64,000 nt of DNA from Mya arenaria. Taxonomy: Eukaryota > Mollusca > Bivalvia > Myida > Myidae. The position numbers were made by a program, and so were the translations under genes. Shown in pieces: positions 48,308 to 60,231 of the stretch. The notes beneath the pieces were generated by a model. The model was not told the origin of the DNA. It saw only the letters and a program-made list of their open reading frames with translations, and searched no databases. Position 1 is the first letter of the stretch; each line of letters opens with the position of its first letter. Where the stretch lies: NCBI RefSeq assembly GCF_026914265.1, contig NC_069132.1:67780993-67844992 (forward strand), given 5' to 3'.

Positions 48308-48632
48308 TTAAAGGTGCTCTCCCACAGATTGAACAATTTTTGCAAAAATCCATGGAAACTAGTTATGTAAGACTGCTGACAAAAAATTAGATTGATGATT
48401 TTTTATACTTCAGTTAAACAATTGATGTTTTTTGCATTTTTCTTAAACCGTTAGTAACAGTTTAAGCCATAAAACAGTCATTTTTGAACAGAAATATGAA
48501 AGTCTGCGATCTGATCTTTTGTCAGCAATCTTTTATCACTGGCTTGCAGATATTTACGCAAAAATTTGCTCATTCCAAGACAAAAAATATAAAAGTTGTA
48601 AAAATGGTAAATCTGTGAGAGTGCAGCTTTAA
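48308..48632. mobile_element. TTAA-type palindromic MITE
   Basis: It begins TTAAAGGTGCTCTCCCACAG and ends CTGTGAGAGTGCAGCTTTAA, with full-length inverted arms (GTAAGACTGCTGACAAAAAA against TTTTGTCAGCAATCTTTTAT). 325 bp. The centre has AAACCGTTAGTAACAG. Confidence 0.82.
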
Positions 48633-49054
48633 GAAGTTTCGAGAAATTGGGGCCAGGGGTTCTAATGTCCAGGATTATTCCTGATTTCAGGATTTACAGC
48701 TTTTAACTTTTAACTCTTGTACAATTGTAAAAATTGTTTGTTGCTCGCTCATTTCTATCAAAAACAGTAGGGAGTACTGCAAGTTAACTGAATGTATACG
48801 ACTTCGGAAACAAATCAAACAGGGTCTAAACCTCTTTATCCTGCTTTAGGCATATACCCCTCATTTTCAAACAGACCTTCCGGCCTCGGCTACTTTTCAG
48901 GATTGACAATTTTTAGTGGTTCAAACCCCTTGTATAGCAGAAAGCAGTTATTTGTTTTGGTAATGATTTTTTAGAAAATGTCTGTGTCATGTTTAGTATT
49001 ACATTTATGTATAACAGAGTTTAATATTGTATTTTTTATCGTGATTAGTGGTGC

Positions 49055-49060
49055 AATAAA
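49055..49060 (+). promoter_or_regulatory. Candidate polyadenylation signal AATAAA
   Basis: AATAAA in a T-rich context about 2.96 kb after the stop codon. It is the first good signal lying outside the MITEs. It is only a candidate, since AT-rich DNA has many chance matches. Confidence 0.35.
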
Positions 49061-49704
49061 ATGTTTTTGTTTTAAATATGTGCAATACTTCTATACGGTG
49101 TAAATATTTTTTTCACATTTTGCATTTATTTTTAAGTTATGATATCAGTAGCGAAAATATTAATGTTATATTTTGTGTGAATCATTAATAACCTGTGTGC
49201 AGAAGGTAGAAGATAAATCTGTTAAAAATATGGACGATGATTGTTCATTTCAGTGCAGTATCCATTAAATATCATCTAGGTAGCATCAAAAGTCATATTC
49301 TCAAGAGTGAAGCAGCTTCTAGTGAAAATATTAACTTTTTGTGTTCACAAGATTTATCTGTTCAAAATACTTTTATATAGACAAAAATCTGTCGATAATT
49401 GTTCGTTTCAGTGTCATATCCATTAAATATCATCAAGGTAGCATCAAAAGTCATATTTTCATGAGTGATACAGCTACTGGTGAAAATTTTGCGTTCACAA
49501 GATGAAATTGAATCTCACAGGAACAATTTAGTTCTTCCTTTTATTGTATGTTAAAACTACATCAAATATTATTTAATCTGATAAGCATGTTAATGCAATT
49601 GTGGATGTCACATCATTTCGGGAATGACGTTGTTAATTTTTTGGTCCAAGTTATGTGCACTCATTTTTGGTTCAGGCAGTAGGACGGGTAAAAATTACAA
49701 AACG

Positions 49705-49950
49705 GTAGGCCATTTGTTCAGAACTTTGTTAAAGTTAACACGTTGTTATCATCAAATTTGTTAAATTTAAAATTATTACTGTTCTGGAAGTTTTTATCTG
49801 CTGTATTTCTTACAAGATTTGGGACAGTCTTTTTCTGCTGTACTTGTTTATATTTAAATATGTAAGCACATAATCAAATATTGTTTACGATTAAAAGTTA
49901 ACAACGATGTTGCTAATCATGTTGTTAACTTAACAAAGCTCTGAACAATC
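49705..49950. mobile_element. Foldback MITE, GTTCAGAAC type
   Basis: GTTCAGAACTTTGTTAAAGT at the left is inverted at the right as TTAACTTAACAAAGCTCTGAAC in broken form, with further pairing of GTTAACACGTTGTTATC against AACAACGATGTTGC. A related copy spans 53766-53932 and 55319-55430 (split by element E), and a partial right end lies at 55470-55537. Confidence 0.65.
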
Positions 49951-50180
49951 CTCCCATTGACTAATATCAAAATGTAATTTCAACCATTCAAAATAGTTGG
50001 ATGTCAATTATATCCCACTGTTAATTTTTATAAACCACCAGAGAGCATTATATCAATAATGGTCATGAAAACATGAGAATATTTAGTTCTGAATTTTACA
50101 GTTTAGAATCTTATATTATAATTTTTCATAATGCAAAATGAACATAGTCATTGTCTAGTCTGATCTCTCAATACCTCTTT

Positions 50181-50400
50181 GTCCGGTTAGCGCAGTGGTT
50201 AGTGCACTCCCTTCTCACCAAGGCGACCCGGGTTCGATTCCCGGCCTGGTGAGTTTGGTTAGTGGTCACCAAGCCAGACAAGTGGGTTTTCTCCGGTTTC
50301 CCCCACAACACGAGACCACACTCTCGTGCAACATCGTGCCAACGAGAGTGACTTAGTATAAGCTATCATAGCTTCCTTCACAATCGTTGTAAAATATATG
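50181..50400 (+). repeat. tRNA-derived SINE
   Basis: The head has an A box TAGCGCAGTGGTTAG (50188-50202) and a B box GGTTCGATTCC (50231-50241) in a tRNA-like frame. A body follows with GTGGGTTTTCTCCGGTTTCC and a 9-bp stem CACTCTCGT / ACGAGAGTG (50319-50327 and 50342-50350). The acceptor arms do not pair, so it is a SINE rather than a tRNA gene. The body resembles conserved central domains of mollusc and metazoan SINE superfamilies; naming the family (for instance RUDI) is a guess. Confidence 0.78.
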
Positions 50401-51829
50401 AAATATATAATGGTTAAAGTAATACCTCTTTATATTTTTCTAAGACTTATTTTTTCGAAGTCAAAAAGATGGGTTATTGTGATAGTCTTTTTGTTGTCAT
50501 TGGTGACAGACTCCGTGTTGGCAAAAAAAATTAACCTTGGCCATACCACCAACACCGTTCCAAGAAACTCAACTGAAACTTGGCACACATGTTGCCAGAG
50601 GCGATATGATACGTTCATTTATAGCTGCACCCTCTTTTTTATTATTTGTCTCTGAATCAGCTGATTTTTGCATCAATGCCTTCAATTCAGACATAAAAGA
50701 TAACTCACAGTAGAGCAGATCTCAATTGTTCGAAAAAAACGTTAGTTTTCTAAACAATTGAAATCTGTTCTATTGTAAGTAAGAATTGTGTCGGTAACGA
50801 GGTCTCATATTAAAAAATGTATTTAATGTCAACGAATGTAAGATTCCCCTTTTTTCTATCCAGGTTGTATTTCAGACATGTTGGCGTGTGGGGGTATTAT
50901 CCACATGTTATGTTAGCTCAAATTTTTATTAAAAAATATATGTGACCAACTGACAATGTTTCATGGAACGTAGTAGGCCATGCATCTTAGACTCTTACTT
51001 GCTCATAGGGTTCCCGTCAATTGATGCTCTTTGAACCTCAACTCATTCATGATCCAATTCTGGACACGCTGGTTATGAAAGTATACAGCAAATTTTTAAC
51101 CAAAAAAACACACCTTCACTGGAAAGGTAAATGATATTTGATTTAGTTTAGGCATGTGGTGCAAAAGACTAAAGATGCAAATTAGACACATGTTTCACCT
51201 GACAGTTTCATCACACTACGTTGTGTTCTGGCAGCCATTTTTGACTGACTCATATGCTGGTTTTAATGAGAGATTACATCGTGACTATATTTGTCAACCA
51301 GATAGCACATAAAACACTATTATAATCATAATCATAACCACAGGAAATGGATAAAGAGATATTTGCGCAGAAATACGTAATCATAATCAATTGTAATCAA
51401 ATGTAATGAATTACAGTATTGGAGCAGCTGCAAAATACCAGGATAATTTTTATAATTTTAGTGACATCTCTTTAGCCATATGTAAACATGGAAGCATTTT
51501 TGCCATCCCTCGTTTTATTTGTATGACAATATTTTTCAGGCATGGTTAGTTAGTGACATGATTTATTGCTTTAGTGAGATATTACCAGCGATTTTCTGAT
51601 TGGTTTGTTTTCAAAACAGATAAGACAAGTAACTTAGTAACGGTATAAAGACGCAATGTAATCATGAACTTGGATTGATTCAAGCAAATCATGTTGGAAA
51701 TAGGCGGCTAGGACAACTTTGAGCTGGTCTGTTTTTTTAAGGGGAAAGTCTAGGTATTGGGATAACTTATCTTGGTGTTGATGACTAAAGCTTAAAACGT
51801 GGGCATAATTCAACACTGTTTCATGATAT
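50401..51829. other. AT-rich intergenic stretch
   Basis: No gene is recognised. The frame at 50398-50655 is short, AT-rich and without domains. Some small palindromes near 50720-50765 (AATTGTTCGAAAAAAACG and its reverse) suggest another degraded foldback element. Confidence 0.45.
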
Positions 51830-52176
51830 TTGAAGCTGCAATCTCACAGTTTGACTGTTTTGATAACTTTTATTTTTTTGTCTTGGAAGTAGCCAATTCT
51901 TGCGTAAATGTCTGAAAATCAGTGATATAAGACTGCTGCCAAAGATCAGATCACATTCTCCATATTTACGTCAATAAAAATATGTTTTATGCCAAAAAAA
52001 CTCATTAGTAACACTTTTTGCCATAAAACATTAATTTTTGTACATAAATATGAAAACTGAGATCTGATCTTTTGTCTGCAGTCTTATATCACTGGTTTCC
52101 AGACATTAATTCAAAAATTGGCTAATTCCAAGGCAAAAGTTGTCAAAACAGTCAATCTGTGAGAGTGCAGCTTTAA
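51830..52176. mobile_element. TTAA-type palindromic MITE
   Basis: Left end TTGAAGCTGCAATCTCACAG, right end CTGTGAGAGTGCAGCTTTAA. The arms are inverted over about 150 bp on each side of a GTAACACTTTTTGCC centre. It preserves the tract TAACTTTTATTTTTTTGTC, the equivalent of the site into which element A inserted in another copy. Confidence 0.82.
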
Positions 52177-52421
52177 ATGAAACCTGGAACATACGTTACC
52201 AGAGACAATGCACACATGTACAACCCCAGCTTTGATTATTGAAAATGAATGCCCTTTTTCATTGAAAAACATCATAAGACCATTGGCGTCTGTTCCCCAG
52301 TGTTCTGGTTTATTAGATCTCATGTTTTTGTAGATTTTGTTTAACTGTTTTCACAGATATGTCATTTCCATTTCTGTTGCTGTTTACTGTTTTTACTTGC
52401 ATCTCCAAACTTTACTTGTTA

Positions 52422-52850
52422 TTATGCCCCCCTTCGAAGAAGCGGGTGTTTGATTTGCTCATGTTGGTCGGTAGACCAAATCTTGTATGATTGATAACTA
52501 TAGAGTATGCATGGGCTTAAGGTCCTCAAACTTGGCAGGCATGTTGGCATATGACCCCTATTCGTTTGAAGGTCAAAGGTCACGGTCATGGTGACTATGA
52601 ACACAAAAAGCTTGTGTGACTAATATCGAGAGTATGCTTTTTCATACTGTCATTAAACTTGCCAGGGAGGTTGGTCATGACCAGCAGAAGACCCCTATTT
52701 ATTTCGAAGTTAGTATTAGTCAAAGGTCATGGTCACTTTGATCTTGACCACAAAATGTTTGTCCAATTGATTACTAGAGTATGCTTGGTCCTATGGTCCT
52801 CAAACTTGGCCCAATTGGGGACATTTGTTATGTGGGTGTGACAGCTCTTG
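52422..52850 (+). mobile_element. Element D: short HINE-like element
   Basis: It opens TTATGCCCCCCTTCGAAG, as element A does, and ends GGTGTGACAGCTCTTG followed by T's. Inside are about two and a half units with AAGGTCAAAGGTCACGGTCA- and CAAAGGTCATGGTCAC-type motifs and TCAAACTTGGC. The 3' hairpin is degraded. It is a short, decayed relative of elements A and F. Confidence 0.7.
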
Positions 52851-52989
52851 TTTTTTTAATTCATTTAAAATAAAATACATGTAGCCTGAAAATCATTTTT
52901 CATTGTTATACTATAATGATTATGTTATTTTTGCATTTAGACTTGCTCATGCTTTAAAAGGACCAACTTATTTGTCTTCATTATCTGTT

Positions 52990-53260
52990 TTGTTTCTGTC
53001 CTATTTATGTCATTGGGCCTGTGAAGGATGGCAGACGGTCAAGGATTAACTTTGGGCAGCAGCAGCATCATCACTGTCACTTTTTCATTTCTCATCAGTA
53101 ACTTTTGAACGACTTGTTGTAGTGGAGTATGCACAGTTGTCATGCTCAGTAGATTACCCTTATATATATTGGGGTCAGTAGGTCAAGGTCAAAGGTTAAT
53201 TTCATGGTGAACTTTACTAGAAAAATGATGGCCACTCCTGATAGGCGACACTGATTCACT
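52990..53260. repeat. Degraded GGTCAAGGTCAAAGG fragment
   Basis: It includes GGATGGCAGACGGTCAAGG, AGTAACTTTTGAACGACTTG and GTAGGTCAAGGTCAAAGG. The same order recurs, diverged, at 59920-60110 (GCATGGCAGACAC, AGTAACTACTGAATGACTTG, GAGGTCAATAAGTCAAATG). Both are fragments of one degraded repeat. Confidence 0.5.
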
Positions 53261-53765
53261 GAATCTAGTTTCTAAGAAAAGTGCACATTTTATGAGGTAT
53301 ATTAGGATGTTAGCAGAAACTGACACTGGCTTTTTCCAGAGATTTCTGGTCTATTAATGGTAGAGGTACAATCATTTCACAATTCTAGTGCACAAATATT
53401 TGTCTCAAAATTTTCCTCCTTGTGAAAATCAATTTAAGAGAAAATGTTTAATGAACTTGTCATTTTCAATGGACTTTGCATTTATCAAAAATGACTTAAT
53501 AGCTGAATTAGCAAAAAAGCAGAGGCAAATTACCGAGACTTAACATTCTTCCAGATCAGAATATTGAAATTTGTTGTTTAAGCAAATATTAAATCCTCTG
53601 TATATAGTAAGCAAAAACAAGCAAACAGCTTGAGAAATTATCTAAAGCACAGCAAGGTTGAAAGAGTAAAGAAAAATGCTATTCCTTTCTTAAAATATTC
53701 AGTTTGTTAAATAGTAGTATTTTAAAGGTAATAATTCTTTAGTGCATTGACAAATATGAGACAAT

Positions 53766-53932
53766 GGGCCAACTGTTCAGAAATTTGTTAATAATAATTT
53801 TTATAATAATAATAAGTTGTTTACATTATCGTTGTAAACATTTAAAACTAACTACTCTGGAAGTTTAATTGATAGACTCGTAATATGCAGTATGCCTTAC
53901 AAGAATTGAGACAACTGGTTGAGCTACGCTTG
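53766..53932. mobile_element. Left part of foldback MITE split by element E
   Basis: GGGCCAACTGTTCAGAAATT through CTCTGGAAGTTTAATTG matches 49708-49800. It continues after element E at 55319. Confidence 0.6.
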
Positions 53933-55318
53933 TTATACCCCCACAAACGAAGTTTGGGGGGGTATATAGGAGTGAGCTTGATGGTCGGTCGGTCGGTCGG
54001 TCGGTCGGTCTGTCGGTCTGTCTGTCGGTCGGTCGGTCGGTCTGTCGGTTTTCATGGTTTCCGGATGATAACTCATAAAAGGCTAGACAGATTTGAAAAC
54101 TTTTTGGTACACAGGTGTAACATCAGAAGATACAGGTCAAGTTCGATATTGGGGCTGGTGGGGCCAAGGTCAAGGTCACTGTTACTAAAAATAGAAAAAC
54201 GGTTTCCGGACGATAACTCATGAAAGGCTTGACAGATTTGAACAATTTTTGGTACACAGGTGTAACATCAGAAGATACAGGTCAAGTTCGATATTGGGGC
54301 TGGTGCGGCCAAGGTCAAGGTCGTTGTTACTAATAATAGAAAAACGGTTTCCGGACGATAACTCATGAAAGGCTTGACAAATTTGAACAATTTTTGGTAC
54401 ACAGGTGTAACATCAGAAGATACAGGTCAAGTTCGATATTGGGGCTGGTGGAGCCAAGGTCAAGGTCACTGTTGCTAAAAATAGAAAAACGGTTTCCGGA
54501 CGATAACTCATGAAAGGCTAGACAGATTTGAACAATTTTTGGTACACAGGTGTAACATCAGAAGATACAGTTTGGTACACAGGTGTAACATCAGAAGATA
54601 TAGGTCACGTTTGATATTGGGGCTGGTGGGGCCAAGGTCAAGGTCACTGTTACTAAAAATGGAAAAACGGTTTCCGGACGATAACTCATGAAAGGCTTGA
54701 CAAATTCGAACAATTTTTGGTACACAGGTGTAACATCAGAAGATACAGGTCAAGTTCGATATTGGGGCTGGTGGGGCCAAAGTCAAGGTCACTGTTACTA
54801 AAAATAGAAAAACGGTTTCCGGACGATAAATTATGAAAGGCTTGACAGATTTGAACAATTTTTGGTACACAGATGTAACATCAAATGATACAGGTCAAGT
54901 TCGATATTGGGGCTGGTGGGGCCAAGGTCAAGGTCACTGTTACTAAAAATAGAAAAACGGTTTCCGGACGATAACTCATGAAAGGCTTGACAGATTTGAA
55001 CAATTTTTGGTACACAGGTGTAACATCAGAAGATACAGGTCAAGTTCGATATTGGGGCTGGTGGGGCCAAGGTCAAGGTCACTGTTACTAAAAAAAAAAA
55101 ACGGTTTCCGGACGATAACTCATAAAAGGCTAGTTTTTCTTGTCAGCAGTGTAACTTCTAAATTACTCAACAGATTTAAATAAAACAATACATGCATGAT
55201 AAAAGAAGATGCAGTGTGCAGTAACCTTGGAGTTATGGCCTCTTTTCAAAGGAATGGTTTGCCATTCCTGTGTCCAGGCGGCATTTGGGGGTATTCGTCA
55301 CTCCTGTGACAGCTCTAG
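53933..55318 (+). mobile_element. Element E: HINE-like element with 145-bp tandem core
   Basis: It starts TTATACCCCCACAAACG with a small hairpin (ACCCCC / GGGGGGT); the 3' end has TTTGGGGGTAT (55284-55294), the inverted equivalent. A (CGGT)n/(CTGT)n microsatellite runs at about 53983-54046. The core is about eight units of 145 bp; GGTTTCCGG recurs at 54056, 54201, 54346, 54491, 54669, 54814, 54959 and 55103. One unit holds a 33-bp internal duplication (54538-54603). The 3' hairpin GTCAC-TCCT-GTGAC (55297-55310) is followed by AGCTCTAG (55311-55318) and T's. The GRSVGRSVC-type frame at its left end is a translated microsatellite. Confidence 0.86.
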
Positions 55319-55540
55319 TTTTTATTTAAAAAAAAAGGAACACATGCACCATCAGATAGTTCATGTTTAAAAGTTGACAACAATATTGTTAATCATGTTG
55401 TTAACTTTAAAAACGTTTTGTACAATCTGCTTAATATTTCCTGAACATATTAGTTTAATATCGGATATTTCACTTTAAAAGTTAACAACAATATTGTTAA
55501 TCACGTTGTTAACTTTAAAAAAGTTTAGTACAATTAAGAT
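55319..55540. mobile_element. Right part of foldback MITE split by element E, plus a second partial copy
   Basis: AAAAGTTGACAACAATATTG and AATCATGTTGTTAACTTT match the right arm near 49893-49930. 55470-55537 repeats this right end (AAAAGTTAACAACAATATTG, ACGTTGTTAACTTT). Confidence 0.6.
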
Positions 55541-56230
55541 GTTTCGGTATAATACAGAGCTCAGTGGTTGTGACAAAGCAACAATACCTCACTAAATCTT
55601 TTTCATTTATTGTTGTATTTAAAATTAGAGACAATTTTCTTTTGCATGTAATTGTTAGATTGATGGAATCATTATGTTATGATTATCAAAGTTTTGTCTT
55701 CATTTTAGAACTGATTGAAATAGCTTTTATGCCGATCAGTTCATATGGCTTTATGTGGATTGGCATTCAACACTCGGAGGCATTGGGGACCTGAGGTGTG
55801 CCTGCTTTGTGCTGATTGCCTCGTTTATTTGACGCAGGATTATCAATCACACGTTATGTTATCCTTCATTGTTCTCATGGGGGGCGAAAAATGAACAGCA
55901 AAAACCAGGATTGGCTTTCATTGTGAAATTTTAAATTATGCTACCAATAATTTAAATTACCAGTTTTTACCAAATAACTAAAGTTTAATATGTTATTCAT
56001 GAAAGGAAGCAATGTTTTTTTATTGCACCATGAACTTTAAAAATGTGTCACACAATGGCCCTGTCATTTAAATGTTAGTCACAGGAAACTATGTTGTCAT
56101 ATAATCTGATTACATCATATTTACTAGATGACCTTTTTTATAAGTTTGAAATGTTGACTTCAAACGCTACTCTTAGTATTTACTTACAAAACATTTTGCC
56201 TCATGTTTTGTTATATTTTCAAACAAAGAT
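55541..56230. other. AT-rich spacer
   Basis: No recognised gene or repeat. The frame at 55564-55794 has no domain and lies in AT-rich sequence. Confidence 0.45.
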
Positions 56231-59200
56231 CTTTTTATTTTGTGTCATGGTTGTCATGGCTGCTATTTTCCCATTTTGTGTCATGGCTGTATGTGCCCAT
56301 TTTGTGCCATGGTTGTCATGGCTGTATGTGCCCATTTTGTGTCATGGTTGTCATGGCTGTATGTGCCCATTTTGTGTCATGGTCAATATGACTGATAAAT
56401 GTGCCCATTTTATGTCATGGCTGTTATGTGCCCATTTTGTGTCATGGTTGTCATGGCTGCTTTGTTCCCCATTTTGTGTCATGGTTGTTATGTGCCCATT
56501 TTGTGTCCTGGCTGTTATGTGCCCATCTTGTGTCATGGTTAATATGGCTGATATGTGCCCATTTTGTGTCATGGTTTTCATGGCTGCTATGTGCCCATTT
56601 TGTGTCATGGTTAATATGACTGATAAATGTGCCCATTTTATGTCATGGCTGTTATGTGCCCATTTTGTGTCATGGTTGTCATGGCTGCTTTGTTCCCCCT
56701 TTTGTGTCATGGTTGTTATGTGCCCATTTTGTGTCATGGTTGTCCTGGCTGTTATGTGTCCATCTTGTGTCATGGTTGTTATGTGCCCATTTTGTGTCAT
56801 GGTTGTTATGTGCCCATTTTGTGTCATGGTTGTTATGTGCCCATTTTGTGTCATGGTTGTCATGGTTGTTATGTGCCCATTTTGTGTCATGGTTGTCATG
56901 GCTGCTATGTGCCCATTTTGTGTCATGGTTGTCCTGGCTGTTATGTGCCCATTTTGTGTCATGGTTGTCATGGCTGCTATGTGCCCATTTTGTGTCATGG
57001 TTGTCATGGCTGCTATGTGCCCATTTTGTGTCATGGTTGTTATGTGCCCATTTTGTGTCATGGTTGTTATGTGCCCATTTTGTGTCATGGTTGTCATGGT
57101 TGTTATGTGCCCATTTTGTGTCATGGTTTTCATGGCTGTATGTGCCCATTTTGTGTCATGGTTGTCATGGCTGTATGTGCCCATTTTGTGTCATGGTTGT
57201 CCTGGCTGTTATGTGTCCATCTTGTGTCATGGTTAATATGGCTGCTATGTGCCCATTTTGTGTCATGGTTAATATGACTGATAAATGTGCCCATTTTATG
57301 TCATGGCTGTTATGTGCCCATTTTGTGTCATGGTTGTCATGGCTGCTTTGTTCCCAATTTTGTGTCATGGTTGTCATGGCTGCTATGTGCCCATCTTGTG
57401 TCTTGGTTGTCATGGCTGCTATGTGCCCATTTTGTGTCATGGTTGTCATGGCTGCTATGTGCCCATTTTGTGTCATGGTTGTCATGGCTGCTATGTGCCC
57501 ATTTTGTGTCATGGTTGTCATGGCTGCTATGTGCCCATTTTGTGTCATGGTTGTCATGGCTGCTATGTGCCCATTTTGTGTCATGGTTGTCATGGCTGAT
57601 ATGTGCCCATTTTGTGTCTTGGTTGTCATGGCTGCTATGTGCCCATTTTGTGTCATGGTTAATATGACTGATAAATGTGCCCATTTTATGTCATGGCTGT
57701 TATGTGCCCATTTTGTGTCATGGTTGTCATGGCTGCTTTGTTCCCCATTTTGTGTCATGGTTGTTATGTGCCCATTTTGTGTCATGGTTGTCCTGGCTGT
57801 TATGTGTCCATCTTGTGTCATGGTTGTTATGTGCCCATTTTGTGTCATGGTTGTTATGTGCCCATTTTGTGTCATGGTTGTTATGTGCCCATTTTGTGTC
57901 ATGGTTGTCATGGTTGTTATGTGCCCATTTTGTGTCATGGTTGTCATGGCTGCTATGTGCCCATTTTGTGTCATGGTTGTTATGTGCCCATTTTGTGTCA
58001 TGGTTGTCATGGCTGCTTTGTTCCCCATTTTGTGTCATGGTTGTTATGTGCCCATTTTGTGTCATGGTTGTTATGTGCCCATTTTGTGTCATGGTTGTCA
58101 TGGTTGTTATGTGCCCATTTTGTGTCATGGTTGTCATGGCTGCTATGTGCCCATTTTGTGTCATGGTTGTCCTGGCTGTTATGTGCCCATTTTGTGTCAT
58201 GGTTGTCATGGCTGCTATGTGCCCATTTTGTGTCATGGTTGTCATGGCTGCTATGTGCCCATTTTGTGTCATGGTTGTTATGTGCCCATTTTGTGTCATG
58301 GTTGTTATGTGCCCATTTTGTGTCATGGTTGTCATGGTTGTTATGTGCCCATTTTGTGTCATGGTTTTCATGGCTGTATGTGCCCATTTTGTGTCATGGT
58401 TGTCATGGCTGTATGTGCCCATTTTGTGTCATGGTTGTCCTGGCTGTTATGTGTCCATCTTGTGTCATGGTTAATATGGCTGCTATGTGCCCATTTTGTG
58501 TCATGGTTAATATGACTGATAAATGTGCCCATTTTATGTCATGGCTGTTATGTGCCCATTTTGTGTCATGGTTGTCATGGCTGCTTTGTTCCCAATTTTG
58601 TGTCATGGTTGTCATGGCTGCTATGTGCCCATCTTGTGTCTTGGTTGTCATGGCTGCTATGTGCCCATTTTGTGTCATGGTTGTCATGGCTGCTATGTGC
58701 CCATTTTGTGTCATGGTTGTCATGGCTGCTATGTGCCCATTTTGTGTCATGGTTGTCATGGCTGCTATGTGCCCATTTTGTGTCATGGTTGTCATGGCTG
58801 CTATGTGCCCATTTTGTGTCATGGTTGTCATGGCTGCTATGTGCCCATTTTGTGTCATGGTTGTCATGGCTGCTGTGTGCCCATTTTGTGTCATGGTTGT
58901 CATGGTTGCTATGTGCCCATTTTGTGTCATGGTTGTCATGGCTGCTATGTGCCCATTTTATGTCATGGTTGTCATGGCTGCTATGTGCCCATTTTGTGTC
59001 ATGGTTGTCATGGCTGCTATGTGCCCATTTTGTCTCATGGTTGTCATGGCTGATATGTGCCCATTTTGTGTCATGGTTGTCATGGCTGCTATGTGCCCAT
59101 TTTGTCTCATGGTTGTCATGGCTGATATGTGCCCATTTTGTCTCATGGTTGTCATGGCTGATATGTGCCCATTTTGTCTCATGGTTGTCATGGCTGCTAT

Positions 59201-59880
59201 GTGCCCATTTTGTCTCATGGTTGTCATGGCTGTTATGTGCCCATTTTGTCTCATGGTTGTCATGGCTGCTATGTGCCCATTTTGTCTCATGGTTGTCATG
59301 GCTGCTATGTGCCCATTTTATGTCATGGTTGTCATGGCTGCTATGTGCCCATTTTGTCTCATGGTTGTCATGGCTGCTATGTGCCCATTTTGTGTCATGG
59401 TTGTCATGGCTGCTATGTGCCCATTTTGTGTCATGGTTGTCATGGCTGCTATGTGCCCATTTTGTGTCATGGTTGTTATGGCTGCTATGTGCCCATATTG
59501 TGTAATGGCTGTTATGTGCCCATTTTGTGTCATGGCTGCTATGTGTCAATTTGTGCAATGGCTGTTATCTGCCCATTTGTGTCATGACTGTCATTGCAGT
59601 TATTTGCCCATTGTGTGTTATGGCTGCTATGTCCCCTGTGTATCATGGCTGTTATCTGCCCATTTGTGTCATGACTGTCATTGCAGTTATGTGCCCATTG
59701 TGTGTTATGGCTGCTATGTCCCCTTTGTGTGTTATGGCTGCTATGTGTCAATTGTGTGTTATAGCTGCTATGTGTCAATTGGGATTTATGGCTGCTGTGT
59801 GCCCATTGTGTGTCATGGATGTTATGTGCCCATTTTGTGTCATGGTTGTCATGTTTGCTATATGCCCATTGGAATGTTAG
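56231..59880. repeat. 36/27-bp minisatellite array
   Basis: The 36-bp unit is GCCCATTTTGTGTCATGG, TTGTCATGG, CTGCTATGT; a 27-bp form lacks one TTGTCATGG-type 9-mer. Both lengths are multiples of three, so long frames run through it on both strands: on the plus strand MCPFCVMVVMAA-type frames of up to 772 codons, and on the minus strand HDNHDTKWAHSS-type frames of up to 327. Blocks repeat at offsets of 1048 bp (56627 versus 57675) and 1238 bp (57285 versus 58523). From about 59490 the units degrade. No gene: no splice structure, no domain, and composition follows the repeat in every frame. Confidence 0.95.
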
Positions 59881-60231
59881 TGAATATTTGCATTTATTTC
59901 TGTGGTTGCCTGCAAAGCATGGCAGACACATACACATGTAGGGATTACTTTTGGTGTTGTCCCCAGGGTCACACTTTCCTTTCTGAGCAGTAACTACTGA
60001 ATGACTTGTTGTGGAGTCTTTAAACTTGATATGCACATCAGTCATGGTCAGTAGATCACCCCTCTTGATTTAGAGGTCAATAAGTCAAATGTCAAGATCA
60101 TGACCTTAAATGATCCCAACAGGCATCACACCTGATTTGGGGAATACTAGTCATCTCAAGTGGTATCAAACTGTGGAGATTTAATTTGTGGAGTTAAGCC
60201 AGAAGGCTGAAAGTGACATTAAAATTTAGGT
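59881..60231. other. Degraded GGTCA repeat remnant
   Basis: It holds the second copy of the sequence described at 52990-53260, then AT-rich sequence up to the next MITE. Confidence 0.5.

Larger units (their letters stand above)
46099..49075 (+). other. Probable 3' UTR of the membrane protein gene
   Basis: No coding region follows the stop. Candidate polyadenylation signals AATAAA are at 46599-46604 (inside a MITE) and 49055-49060. The stretch carries two palindromic MITEs, a 302-bp TIR element and a 42-bp repeat. Which signal is used cannot be told from the sequence, so the true end may lie anywhere between about 46.3 and 49.1 kb. Confidence 0.4.

Noticed and set aside
50181..50253. Possible tRNA gene
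   Set aside because: A and B boxes are good, but the acceptor arms do not pair and a SINE body follows directly.
53885..54223. Frame with GRSVGRSVC repeats
   Set aside because: It is a translated (CGGT)n/(CTGT)n microsatellite at the 5' end of element E.
56091..59993. Long open frames (up to 772 codons) rich in Cys, Met and Val, and His/Asp/Trp-rich frames on the other strand
   Set aside because: They are translations of a 36/27-bp repeat that lacks stops in several frames. There is no domain, no splice context and no consistent start.
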